Source of the DNA: Planctomycetota bacterium
GTDB taxonomy: Bacteria > Planctomycetota > UBA11346
DNA length: 64,000 bases
Direction of reading: 5' to 3'
Assembly: GCA_013816485.1 (NCBI GenBank)
Contig: JACDEI010000014.1
Coordinates: forward strand, 40,526 to 104,525
How positions within the stretch are numbered: the first letter of the stretch is position 1; every line of letters begins with the position of its first letter. Made by a program: the position numbers and the translations under genes. Below the pieces are notes generated by a model. That model was not told the origin of the DNA. It did not search any database and saw only the letters and a program-made list of their open reading frames with translations. Below are positions 55,996 through 64,000 of the stretch, in pieces.

Positions 55996-57141
55996 ATGAA
56001 CGCCAGCGGCCAACCGGCGACCACACCTCCCGCTCCTCCGCCCGAACGCATCCTCGCCATCGATGCCGTGCGCGGTTTCGACATGCTGTGGATCGCTGGT
56101 CCAGAAGCCGGGCATTGGCTGGTGACCAGTTTCGTGGTGCTGCTGCTCGGCAGGATGCCCGAGGGCCTGAAGTACCAGATGGACCACCACTGGGGTGGGT
56201 TCACGGCGTGGGATCTGATCATGCCGTTGTTCCTTTTCATCGTCGGCGCGGCGATGCCGTTCTCGCTCGGGCGAAGAATTGACGCGGGTGACGGACGTGC
56301 GGCGATTTACAGCAAGGCACTGCGCCGCGTGGCGCTGCTGTGGGTGCTGGGGATGATCTCGCAGGGCAACCTGCTGCAGTTTCGCCTCGACCGGTTGGAG
56401 TTGTATTCGAATACGCTGCAGGCGATCGCGGCAGGCTACCTGATCGCCACGGTGGTGATGGTTGAGGTGCGCAACGTTCGCTGGCAGGCGGTGATCTGCG
56501 CGGGTCTGCTGCTGCTTTACTGGGCGGCGATGGCGCTGATCGCACCACCGGGCGGGACCGCCGGTGATTACAGCCAGGGCACCAACTTGGCGGAGTGGAT
56601 CGACCGCACGCTGCTGGGCGCGTTCCGCAACGATTCTCCGAACTACCACTACACCTGGATCCTCAGCAGCCTGGGGTTCGGCGCGACCACGCTGCTCGGC
56701 GTGTTCGCCGGCTACCTGCTGCGCTCAGCGCTGCCGGCCAAACAAAAACTGGTCGCGTTGATCGGTGGCGGCGGCGCGCTGCTGCTGCTCGGCTGGCTGT
56801 GGAGCTTCTCCATCCCCTGCATCAAACACCTGTGGACCAGTTCGATGGTGTTGTGGGCCGGCGGCTGGTGTCTGCTGGTGCTGGCGGCGTTCTATGGCGT
56901 GATCGATGTGCTCGGCTGGCGCCGCTGGTGTTTCCCGCTCGTGGTGCTCGGCGCCAATGCCATCCTCGCCTACATGATGCAGCCGCTGTTCGACGTGCAC
57001 CACCTGGGCGAGCACCTGTTCGGCGGGTTCAGCAAACTGTTCGGCGCTGGCGCGAACTTCGTCCTGGCGCTGCTGACCTGCACCGCGTTGTGGTGCTGCC
57101 TGTGGTTCCTGTATCAGAAGAAGATCTTCCTGCGGGTGTGA
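55996..57141 (+). CDS. HGSNAT-like/DUF5009 acyltransferase-type membrane protein
   Basis: This is a 381-residue protein from ATG 55996 with about ten membrane helices. The N-terminal RILAIDAVRGFDMLWIAGPE and AWDLIMPLFLFIVGAAMPFS are typical of DUF5009/heparan-alpha-glucosaminide N-acetyltransferase relatives. The C-terminal VVLGANAILAYMMQPLF fits too. Such proteins transfer acyl groups to sugars across the membrane. It is encoded just before sulfatases, which suggests sulfated or aminated polysaccharide metabolism. Substrate is inferred. Confidence 0.85.
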   Translation: MNASGQPATTPPAPPPERILAIDAVRGFDMLWIAGPEAGHWLVTSFVVLLLGRMPEGLKYQMDHHWGGFTAWDLIMPLFLFIVGAAMPFSLGRRIDAGDGRAAIYSKALRRVALLWVLGMISQGNLLQFRLDRLELYSNTLQAIAAGYLIATVVMVEVRNVRWQAVICAGLLLLYWAAMALIAPPGGTAGDYSQGTNLAEWIDRTLLGAFRNDSPNYHYTWILSSLGFGATTLLGVFAGYLLRSALPAKQKLVALIGGGGALLLLGWLWSFSIPCIKHLWTSSMVLWAGGWCLLVLAAFYGVIDVLGWRRWCFPLVVLGANAILAYMMQPLFDVHHLGEHLFGGFSKLFGAGANFVLALLTCTALWCCLWFLYQKKIFLRV

Positions 57142-57308
57142 GCCTCACGGTTCCAACACTTCCCCGCGCTTTGAGCGGCTACAGAAGCGGACCTTGGGAT
57201 CATCAGCTTGATCCTGCTGTGATGCGGCGCGAAAGGCGTGGCCCTTGCAGCGTCGGGCGATCCAGCAATAGACCGGTAAGATTCCCCGCGTCATCGCATA
57301 AGAGTTCC

Positions 57309-58871
57309 ATGCTGACCTCCCGACTGACTGGTCTCGCCGTTCTCGCGTTCGCCCTCCTCCCCCTTCACGCCACCGAGCGCCCCAACGTGGTGGTGATCCT
57401 GGCGGACGATCTGGGCTATGGCGACCTGCGTTGTCTGAATCCCGATGGCAAGATTCCCACGCCACACTGCGACCGGCTGGCGGCGGAGGGCATGCGGTTC
57501 ACCGACGCGCATACCGGTTCATCGGTGTGCACGCCGACGCGCTATGGGCTGCTGACCGGGCGCTATGCGTGGCGGTCGCGATTGAAGAGCGGCGTGCTTG
57601 GCGGCATGAGTCCGCCACTGATCGAGGACGGTCGCCAGACCATCGCGCACCTGTTCGCCAAGCAGGGCTACGCCACCGCGTGTATCGGCAAATGGCACCT
57701 GGGCATGACGTGGGTGCAGAAACCCGGGACGCCGGCCTTCGATGATCGTATCGAAAAAGGTCCCGATGGTTGGAATGCTGATTTCACCAAGCCGATCACG
57801 CGTGGGCCGACCACGGTCGGCTTTCAACGTTACTTCGGCATCAGCGCCTCGCTCGACATGGTGCCCTACGTCTTCATCGACAACGACCACGTGACGACGC
57901 AGCCCGACCGCGATCTGTCATTTCCCATGATCGCGGAGGATGAGGCACCCAAGGGCAGCACGCGTAAAGGCCCAGGAGTGACCGGGTTCACCGCCGATGG
58001 CGTGCTGCCGACGTTGGCGCGTACCGCGGTGTCGTGGATCGACGAACAGGCGACGGCAAAGAAACCGTTCTTCCTCTACCTGCCGCTGAATTCCCCGCAC
58101 ACGCCGGTAGCTCCCTCACAAACCTGGCGCGGAAAAAGTGGCATCAGTCCGTATGCCGATTTCGTCATGGAGACCGACGCGGTGGTCGGCGAAGTCCTCG
58201 CCGCGCTCGACCGCCACGGCATCGCCAAGGACACCCTGGTGGTGTTCACCAGCGACAATGGATTCTCACCAGCGGGTGATCTGCCGCGACAACTGGCCAA
58301 GGGTCACAATCCGAACTACCTCTTTCGTGGCCACAAAGCCGATCTTTTTGAAGGCGGCCATCGCGTACCGTTCCTGGTGCGCTGGCCAGCGCGCGTTGCC
58401 GCCGCTGGCAGCAGCGATCGTCTGCTGTGTCTGACCGATGTGCTGGCGACCTGTGCCGAGGCTACCGGCCAGGTGCTGGCCGCGGATGTCGGCGAAGACA
58501 GCATCAGCTTTCTACCGGCACTCACCGGCAAAGCCGGCGGACGCACCGATGTCATCAATCACTCGATCAATGGCTCGTTCGCCATCCGCGCTGGCCGGTG
58601 GAAGTTGCTGTTGGCGCCGGATTCCGGTGGTTGGAGCGCACCAAAACCCGGATCACCCGAAGCCAAGACGTTACCGCCGATCCAACTCTTTGATCTTGCC
58701 GCCGATATTGGCGAGACCACCAACCGCCAGGCCGAGCAAACGGACATCGTGCGCGAACTGCTCACGCTGTTGGAGCACCAGGTTGCCGCTGGTCGTAGTA
58801 CACCTGGAACAGCGCAGCCCAACACCGGGACCATCGACATCTGGCACGGTCGGCCGGCGTTGCGCTTCTGA
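57309..58871 (+). CDS. Sulfatase (formylglycine type)
   Basis: This is a 520-residue protein with signal peptide (LAVLAFALLPLHATE). The first metal site is PNVVVILADDLGYGD with Asp-Asp at 33-34. The formylglycine motif CTPTR is intact at residues 74-78, followed by YGLLTGRYAWRS. YIGKWHLG-like CIGKWHLGM and TSDNG motifs are present. It hydrolyses sulfate esters in the periplasm or outside after maturation by a formylglycine-generating enzyme, which is not in the window. Possible substrate: sulfated polysaccharide. Confidence 0.94.
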   Translation: MLTSRLTGLAVLAFALLPLHATERPNVVVILADDLGYGDLRCLNPDGKIPTPHCDRLAAEGMRFTDAHTGSSVCTPTRYGLLTGRYAWRSRLKSGVLGGMSPPLIEDGRQTIAHLFAKQGYATACIGKWHLGMTWVQKPGTPAFDDRIEKGPDGWNADFTKPITRGPTTVGFQRYFGISASLDMVPYVFIDNDHVTTQPDRDLSFPMIAEDEAPKGSTRKGPGVTGFTADGVLPTLARTAVSWIDEQATAKKPFFLYLPLNSPHTPVAPSQTWRGKSGISPYADFVMETDAVVGEVLAALDRHGIAKDTLVVFTSDNGFSPAGDLPRQLAKGHNPNYLFRGHKADLFEGGHRVPFLVRWPARVAAAGSSDRLLCLTDVLATCAEATGQVLAADVGEDSISFLPALTGKAGGRTDVINHSINGSFAIRAGRWKLLLAPDSGGWSAPKPGSPEAKTLPPIQLFDLAADIGETTNRQAEQTDIVRELLTLLEHQVAAGRSTPGTAQPNTGTIDIWHGRPALRF

Positions 58872-59096
58872 GCATCACCTCGCGTACTCGCCGAATACAA
58901 ACGTCCTCACGGTGCTCGAAGAGTGGTCTAACAGCACCAGGCCCCCTGGCACATGACGGATCGCGCAGGTGTCTGACCGTTCTGGCATGATCAGGAGCGA
59001 ACCCCCCGGGGTATAAACCAGGATCGCGGCACAATCATTGCCGCTGATGCGAAAATGGACTGGCCAACGCGACATCCGATCCACAGTCCGCAGCCC
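58872..59096. other. Spacer between sulfatase and Nramp-like gene
   Basis: There is no gene and no tandem-arm hairpin. GAACCCCCCGGGGTATAA at 58997-59014 contains a short palindrome of unknown role. Confidence 0.45.
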
Positions 59097-60812
59097 ATGA
59101 CCACACCCGCATCCCCTGATACCTCGTCCACGGTTGATACCACCGGTGTCGAAGCGGATCGTCGTCTGCTGATGGAAGCCAACAGCGGCGGCATGCTCAA
59201 GCGGCTTGGCGCACATACACGACTCTCTGGGCCGGGTTGGTTGCAGAGCGCGATCACGCTCGGCGGCGGCACTTTGGCCGGCTGTCTGTTCCTGGGTGTC
59301 ATCGGCGGCTACGAGATGATGTGGCTGCAACCGCTGATGATGTTCCTGGGCATCGTCATGTTGTCCGCCATTGGCTACGTCACGTTGTCGACCGGCAAAC
59401 GTCCGTTCGCCGCCATCCGCGATGAGATCAATCCGGTGCTCGCCTGGGGCTGGCTCGGCGCGACGGTGATGGCCAACCTGGTGTGGGCGATGCCGCAGTT
59501 CGCACTCGGCACGGCAGCGGTGCAACAGAACCTCCTGCCTGGTGTGCTCGATGGAAACAGCGGGCGCATCATCATCACCATCGTGTTGGCGGTGGCCTCG
59601 CTGGCGGTGGTGCTCAGCTCGGTCAGCGGTGGCCGCGGCGCGAAGATCTTTGAATGGGTGTTGAAGATCATGGTCGCGGGCATCGTCATCAGCTTCTTCG
59701 GTGTGGTCGCAGCGCTGGCCTTATCACCGGAAGGTCTGCCGTGGGGCAAGATCCTGGCCGGATTCATTCCCAATCCGAGCCTGCTGTTCGAACCGGCGGC
59801 GACGTACCGTGACTTGATTCCGTTGACCTCGCAGCCGGAGTTCTGGCACGACCGCATCCTGACCATCCAACGTGACCTGATGGTCACCGGTGCCGCCACT
59901 GCGGTCGGGATCAACATGACTTTCCTGCTGCCGTACTCGATGCTCAAACGCGGCTGGGACCGTCATTTCCGTGGCCAGACGGTGTTCGACCTGGGCACCG
60001 GTCTGTTCATCCCCTTCGTGCTGGTGACCAGTTGTGTGGTGATCGCGGCGACCAGCCGCTTCCATGGCACCTACGATCGCGGGTTGGTTGGCGAAGCTCC
60101 GGCCACTGCCGCCACCACCAAGCTGATGGGCAGCTACCACGCCGGACTTGATGCGCGTATCCGCTACGACGCCGGCCCCGCTGGCGCGACGCTCACCAGC
60201 GAAGAACTAACCGCCAAACGCGAAGCCCTGCCGATCGCAGACAAACGCCTCGCCGCCATGCTGGTGCAACGCGATGCTGGCGTACTGGCGGATGCCTTGG
60301 CGCAACTCACTGGACAATCGACCGCCCAACTGGTCTTCGGTCTGGGTGTGTTCGGTATGGCGATCTCCACCATCATCGTGCTGATGCTGATCAACGGTTA
60401 TGCGCTGTGCGAAGCCTTCGATCGACCGGGATCCAAACGCCTGACCATCATCGGCGTGACGCTACCGGCACTGACCGGTGCGCTCGGCTTCCTGTTCCTA
60501 TGGGGGAGCAAGAACACCACGGTGTGGTTGGCGGTGCCGACCAGCGTCTTCGGTATGGCGCTGCTGCCGATCGCGGCGATCACCTTCCTGTTCCTGATGA
60601 ACAGCCCACGGCTGCTGGGCGAGCACATGCCACGCGGAGGAAAACGCTGGGGAGTCAACATCCTGCTGATTGCCGCCGTTGGCGCCGCCACCGTCGGCGC
60701 CAGTTGGGCGATCTGGAGCAAGGTCGGCTGGGGCGGCGTCATCGCGGTCGGCGTGTTCCTGGGAATGGCCCTGGTGGCGCACGTCATGCGTGGAGTGCGC
60801 CCGAAGTTGTGA
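59097..60812 (+). CDS. Nramp-like membrane transporter lacking canonical metal motifs
   Basis: This is a 571-residue protein; ATG 59055 is an alternative start. It has about eleven hydrophobic segments in the Nramp/APC arrangement, for example WLQSAITLGGGTLAGCLFLG, QFALGTAAVQQNLLPGV and WLAVPTSVFGMALLPIAAIT. Canonical Nramp helix 1 has DPGN and helix 6 MPH; here the first reads GPGW and helix 6 NMTFLLP, so manganese or iron transport is doubtful. PVC genomes carry similar Nramp relatives. It lies between sulfatase genes. Substrate unknown. Confidence 0.75.
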   Translation: MTTPASPDTSSTVDTTGVEADRRLLMEANSGGMLKRLGAHTRLSGPGWLQSAITLGGGTLAGCLFLGVIGGYEMMWLQPLMMFLGIVMLSAIGYVTLSTGKRPFAAIRDEINPVLAWGWLGATVMANLVWAMPQFALGTAAVQQNLLPGVLDGNSGRIIITIVLAVASLAVVLSSVSGGRGAKIFEWVLKIMVAGIVISFFGVVAALALSPEGLPWGKILAGFIPNPSLLFEPAATYRDLIPLTSQPEFWHDRILTIQRDLMVTGAATAVGINMTFLLPYSMLKRGWDRHFRGQTVFDLGTGLFIPFVLVTSCVVIAATSRFHGTYDRGLVGEAPATAATTKLMGSYHAGLDARIRYDAGPAGATLTSEELTAKREALPIADKRLAAMLVQRDAGVLADALAQLTGQSTAQLVFGLGVFGMAISTIIVLMLINGYALCEAFDRPGSKRLTIIGVTLPALTGALGFLFLWGSKNTTVWLAVPTSVFGMALLPIAAITFLFLMNSPRLLGEHMPRGGKRWGVNILLIAAVGAATVGASWAIWSKVGWGGVIAVGVFLGMALVAHVMRGVRPKL

Positions 60813-60976
60813 GGTGACTACCTACGTGGGGTGAGAACCTGAACGGGAATCCACCGGGACGTGACGATCGTGCTGCTTGTTTGGGGCGATCGTCCAGCGC
60901 GCGCAGGATGGCAGTAAGCCAACCGCAATGCCTGTAATGAAGTGGTCATACCATTCATACAGCCCGTGAGGTCACC

Positions 60977-62263
60977 ATGTCCCCACTCCGGTTCCTCCCG
61001 CTGCTGCTGCTCACGTTGGTCCTACGCGCCGGTGAGGTTCCGCCCAACATCGTGCTGATCGTCAGCGACGACCACGCGTGGACCGACTATGGGTTCATGG
61101 GGCATCCGCATATCAAGACGCCGAACCTTGATCGCTTGGCCAAGGAATCGCTGACCTTCACCCGCGGCTACGTGCCGGCGAGTCTGTGCTGCCCGAGTCT
61201 GGCGTCGATCATCACCGGCCTGCAACCACATCGCAACAAAGTCACCAGCAACGATCCGCCGTGTCCACCTGGGATGGCGCGCAAGGACTTCCAGAAATCG
61301 GAAGCCTTCACTGCCGGACGTGAACGCATGAACCAGCATCTGGAGGCGGTGCCGACGCTGCCGACCATCTTGAAGCAGCACGGCTACCTCAGCCTACAGA
61401 CCGGCAAATGGTGGCAGGGCCATTTCAGCCACGGCGGTTTCACCCACGGCATGACCACCGGCGGTCGCCACGGCGATGTCGGCCTGGACATCGGGCGCAA
61501 GACCATGCAGCCGATCAGTGACTTCATCACCACGGCCAAGGCTGAACAGAAACCGTTCCTGGTGTGGTATGCGCCGCTCATGCCACACGATCCACACACA
61601 CCACCACAACGCTTGCTCGACAAGTACCTGCCACTCGCGCCGTCAGTACACGTAGCACGTTACTGGGCGATGATCGAGTGGTTCGATGAGACCATCGGTG
61701 AACTCATCACCACGCTGGATAAATCAGGCCAGCGCGACAACACCATCATCGCCTACGTCGCCGACAACGGGTGGATCCAGGATCCCGATGCGGCCAAATA
61801 CGCGCCGCGCTCCAAGCAATCACAGTACGATGGTGGCCTGCGCACACCGATCATGATCAACTGGCCGGGACACCTTGCACCACAACAGAGCGACACGGTG
61901 ATCAGTTCACTCGATCTGCTGCCGACACTCCTCGGCTGTGCTGGCGTCCCGGTTCCTGCGGGCATCGATGGCCTGGATCTGCGTGACAACGCGGCGCTCA
62001 CCGCACGCAAAGCGGTGTTCGGTGCGTGTTACACCCACGATGCGATCGATCTCGACCTGCCGGCGAAGAACCTGCGCTGGCGCTGGGGCATCAGTCAGGG
62101 GTGGAAGCTGATCCTGCCCGCTGCGGCCAATGAACCGCTGGCGACGGTGCAGATGTTCCGCATCGCCGACGATCCGCTGGAACAACGCGACGTGGCAGCG
62201 GAGCATCCCGAGCAGGTGGCACGCCTACGTGGATTGATTGACGGCTGGTGGGGCGGACGATGA
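60977..62263 (+). CDS. Sulfatase-family protein with altered formylglycine motif
   Basis: This is a 428-residue protein with GAGGT before ATG 60977 and a signal peptide. Metal site PNIVLIVSDDHAWTD is intact. The expected C-x-P-x-R motif reads CCPSL at residues 71-75: the Arg is replaced by Leu (CTG codon). TGKWWQG and VADNGWIQD keep other sulfatase features. Loss of the Arg could impair maturation or catalysis, or the protein may use another chemistry. Its stop overlaps the next gene (ATGA). Confidence 0.88.
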   Translation: MSPLRFLPLLLLTLVLRAGEVPPNIVLIVSDDHAWTDYGFMGHPHIKTPNLDRLAKESLTFTRGYVPASLCCPSLASIITGLQPHRNKVTSNDPPCPPGMARKDFQKSEAFTAGRERMNQHLEAVPTLPTILKQHGYLSLQTGKWWQGHFSHGGFTHGMTTGGRHGDVGLDIGRKTMQPISDFITTAKAEQKPFLVWYAPLMPHDPHTPPQRLLDKYLPLAPSVHVARYWAMIEWFDETIGELITTLDKSGQRDNTIIAYVADNGWIQDPDAAKYAPRSKQSQYDGGLRTPIMINWPGHLAPQQSDTVISSLDLLPTLLGCAGVPVPAGIDGLDLRDNAALTARKAVFGACYTHDAIDLDLPAKNLRWRWGISQGWKLILPAAANEPLATVQMFRIADDPLEQRDVAAEHPEQVARLRGLIDGWWGGR

Positions 62264-63714
62264 ACCGCATGACGTTGCCCCTACTGGAATTTCAAGCCGC
62301 TGGCTCGCATGATGACGAACTGCGGGCCAGTGGCCCGCGGTCCCAGGGGGGACGTCCTTCCGTCCGTTGGTTGGTCTTGCTGGCGTTGCTCGCTGGTGTT
62401 CTGCGGCTCGATGCAGGCGAGGGGAAACCGCCCAACATCGTGCTGCTCTACGCTGACGACTGGCGGCACGACACGCTAGGCTGCGCTGGTAATCCCACGG
62501 TGAAAACGCCGCACCTCGACCTCCTCGCAACGCAGGGCGTGCGCTTCACCAACGCCATGGTCACTACGGCGATCTGCGGCGTCAGCCGTGCCTCGCTGCT
62601 GACGGGGCAGTGGATGTCACGCCACGGAAATTCCAGTTTTGCGGCCTTCACCACACCGTGGGCACAGACGCTCCCAGGTCTTTTGCGGGCGAATGGCTAC
62701 TGGGTCGGACATGTCGGCAAGTGGCACTGCGGCAAGTTCCCCGCTGAGAAATTCGATGTCGGCAAGGCGTACTCGGGCAAACACTGGATGAAGGAACCTG
62801 ACGGCAGCGAGGTCCACGTCACCGCCAAGAACCAAGCCGATGCGCTCGACTTCCTGCGTACGCGTCCGGCGGACAAACCGTTCTTCCTCACCGTGGCGTT
62901 CTTCGCCCCGCATGCTGAGGACGGCCACCCCGACCAGTTTCGCCCACAGGCGTTTTCCGCGGAGTGGTACGCTGGCGTCACCGTGCCGGTGCCGCCGACC
63001 GCCAATCCGGCGGCCACCGCCAAGCTGCCGCTCTTCCTCCAGGATCCGCGCAACGAAAGCCGCAAACGTTGGAGCCAGCGCTTCGACACGCCGGAAAAAT
63101 TCCAGCGCATGATGGTGAACTACTACCGCCTATGCAGCGAGGTCGATGCGACCTGCGGTGCGGTGCTAGCGGACCTGAAAAAACGCGGGTTGGACGACAA
63201 CACCATCGTGGTGTTCACCGGCGACAACGGCTACTTCCATGGCGAAAAGGGCCTGGCCGACAAATGGTATCCGTATGAAGAATCCATCCGCGTGCCGCTG
63301 ATCATCCGTGATCCACGGCTGCCCGCGCCACGTGCCGGGGCAACCAGCACAGCGATGGCGCTCAATGTCGATCTGGCACCGACCCTGCTCGCCGCGGCAA
63401 ACATCCAGGTACCAGCGACCATGCAGGGGCAGGATCTCACGCCGCTTCTGAACGGTCGCACCGTTGATGGTTGGCGGACAGAGTTCTTCTACGAACACGC
63501 CATCATCAAGTCGGTCGACTTCATCCCTGCGTCACAGGCACTGGTCACGTCCCGGATGAAGTACCTCTTCTGGCCCGACCATCAGGTGGAGGAATTATTC
63601 GACCTGCCTGCCGACCCGCGTGAAGAACATAACCTGATCGCTGATCCAGCGCAGGTGGATGCGCTGACCACGCTCCGTCAGCGATTCACGGTGGTGCAGG
63701 CGGCAGCGCGCTGA
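62260..63714 (+). CDS. Sulfatase-family protein with altered motif and REP-derived N-terminus
   Basis: This is a 484-residue protein from ATG 62260, coupled to the previous gene by ATGA. The metal site is PPNIVLLYADDWRHD. The formylglycine motif reads CGVSR at 106-110, with Pro replaced by Val. HVGKWHCGKF and FTGDNGYFHGEKGLADKWYP are conserved. Residues about 13-31 come from a REP-like element lying between the start codon and the signal peptide (VRWLVLLALLAGVLRLDAG). A start further inside could be used instead. Probably exported. Confidence 0.9.
   Translation: MNRMTLPLLEFQAAGSHDDELRASGPRSQGGRPSVRWLVLLALLAGVLRLDAGEGKPPNIVLLYADDWRHDTLGCAGNPTVKTPHLDLLATQGVRFTNAMVTTAICGVSRASLLTGQWMSRHGNSSFAAFTTPWAQTLPGLLRANGYWVGHVGKWHCGKFPAEKFDVGKAYSGKHWMKEPDGSEVHVTAKNQADALDFLRTRPADKPFFLTVAFFAPHAEDGHPDQFRPQAFSAEWYAGVTVPVPPTANPAATAKLPLFLQDPRNESRKRWSQRFDTPEKFQRMMVNYYRLCSEVDATCGAVLADLKKRGLDDNTIVVFTGDNGYFHGEKGLADKWYPYEESIRVPLIIRDPRLPAPRAGATSTAMALNVDLAPTLLAAANIQVPATMQGQDLTPLLNGRTVDGWRTEFFYEHAIIKSVDFIPASQALVTSRMKYLFWPDHQVEELFDLPADPREEHNLIADPAQVDALTTLRQRFTVVQAAAR
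62295..62352. repeat. REP-like element C inside the sulfatase 5' end
   Basis: It contains GCGGGCCAGTGGCCCGC (a perfect small stem) followed by GGTCCCAGG, the inverse of the CCTGGGA core seen in elements A and B. It lies in frame within the open reading frame. Confidence 0.75.
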
Positions 63715-64000
63715 TCAGGGACGCGCAGCGCGAAACTGACACACATCACGCCAGTCAAACTAACGGGACTCCGCCCAATGGCGTAAAGCCAACGAAACGG
63801 GTTTTTCGCCACGAAGGCACGAAGACACGAAGACGAGAAAAGAAGAGTCGTTTCGACCGCCTGTGAGGTGATTCCTTCGTGCCTTCGTGCCTTCGTGCCT
63901 TGTAAGTCTCTTTTCTCCTCCCTTCCTCTTAAGCTGCCTTCCTGCGGGGCTGGGGAATTGAGGTGATCGTGAGCCGGATAGATAATGTCCGGCGCCATGA
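63715..64000. other. Terminal intergenic region
   Basis: Follows the last sulfatase gene to the window end. It holds tandem-arm hairpin 10 and no supported gene. Confidence 0.5.
63808..63903. repeat. Tandem-arm hairpin 10 (GCACGAAG type)
   Basis: The left arm at 63808-63836 has CACGAAGG/CACGAAGA units. The right arm at 63873-63903 has CCTTCGTG units repeated three times. The loop is about 36 nt. It lies 93 nt after the sulfatase stop; the downstream gene is outside the window. Confidence 0.93.

Overview
The window is GC-rich chromosomal DNA from a bacterium of the PVC group (Planctomycetota, Verrucomicrobiota and relatives). This follows from the gene families: a DUF1592 cytochrome-type protein next to a DUF1552 protein, three sulfatases, a MoxR-DUF58-BatA-DUF4175 cluster, many secreted propeller and PA14 proteins, and a GspF-like mini membrane protein. 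The class cannot be fixed from the sequence. No tRNA, rRNA, CRISPR array, phage or complete IS element was seen.

Layout. 1-9.9 kb: secreted proteins, namely two beta-propellers and two tandem nucleoside-hydrolase-like multidomain paralogues. 9.9-18 kb: a 1227-residue propeller/PA14 protein, a DUF1552 and DUF1592 gene pair, and a 90-bp duplicated scrap of the DUF1552 gene. 18-36 kb: a minus-strand cluster (MoxR ATPase, DUF58, BatA-like VWA, second VWA-like membrane protein, giant DUF4175-like protein, prenyltransferase-fold protein) divergent from an ECF sigma factor and a FecR-like membrane protein. 36-37.4 kb: a low-GC patch with two unknown genes and integron-attC-like sequence. 37-44.5 kb: exported endonuclease-family protein, pepA, purine nucleoside phosphorylase, and lutABC with a GntR regulator. 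44.5-50.4 kb: GH144/DUF2329-type glucanase, then a tightly overlapping run of toxin-like gene, antitoxin-like gene, sugar permease, binding protein and second permease. 50.4-55.7 kb: small membrane protein, ECF sigma with Cys-rich tail, DUF4396 protein, Gfo/Idh/MocA oxidoreductase, SDR and HEAT-repeat protein. 56-63.7 kb: acyltransferase-like membrane protein, three sulfatases and an Nramp-like transporter.

The most striking signal is non-coding. At ten places, nearly all between consecutive co-directional genes, the intergenic DNA is a hairpin whose two arms are tandem arrays of a 7-9 nt unit on one side and its reverse complement on the other. The unit differs from place to place (GTACGAGGG, GTGCGGA, GTCCGGA/G, GGAGGACCG, GCACGAAG types), but the architecture and the position stay the same: about 5-15 nt after a stop codon, ending shortly before the next start. 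All six non-overlapping junctions of the MoxR/BatA/sigma cluster carry one. A separate REP-like family (core CCTGGGASCGC followed by a small GC stem) occurs three times, once inside the 5' end of a sulfatase reading frame. Several genes also carry 9-nt or 15-nt in-frame tandem expansions.

Functionally the window reads as a polysaccharide-scavenging, surface-rich heterotroph: sulfatases, glucanase, sugar ABC importer, sugar-type oxidoreductases, nucleoside and lactate use, and extracellular carbohydrate-binding proteins.
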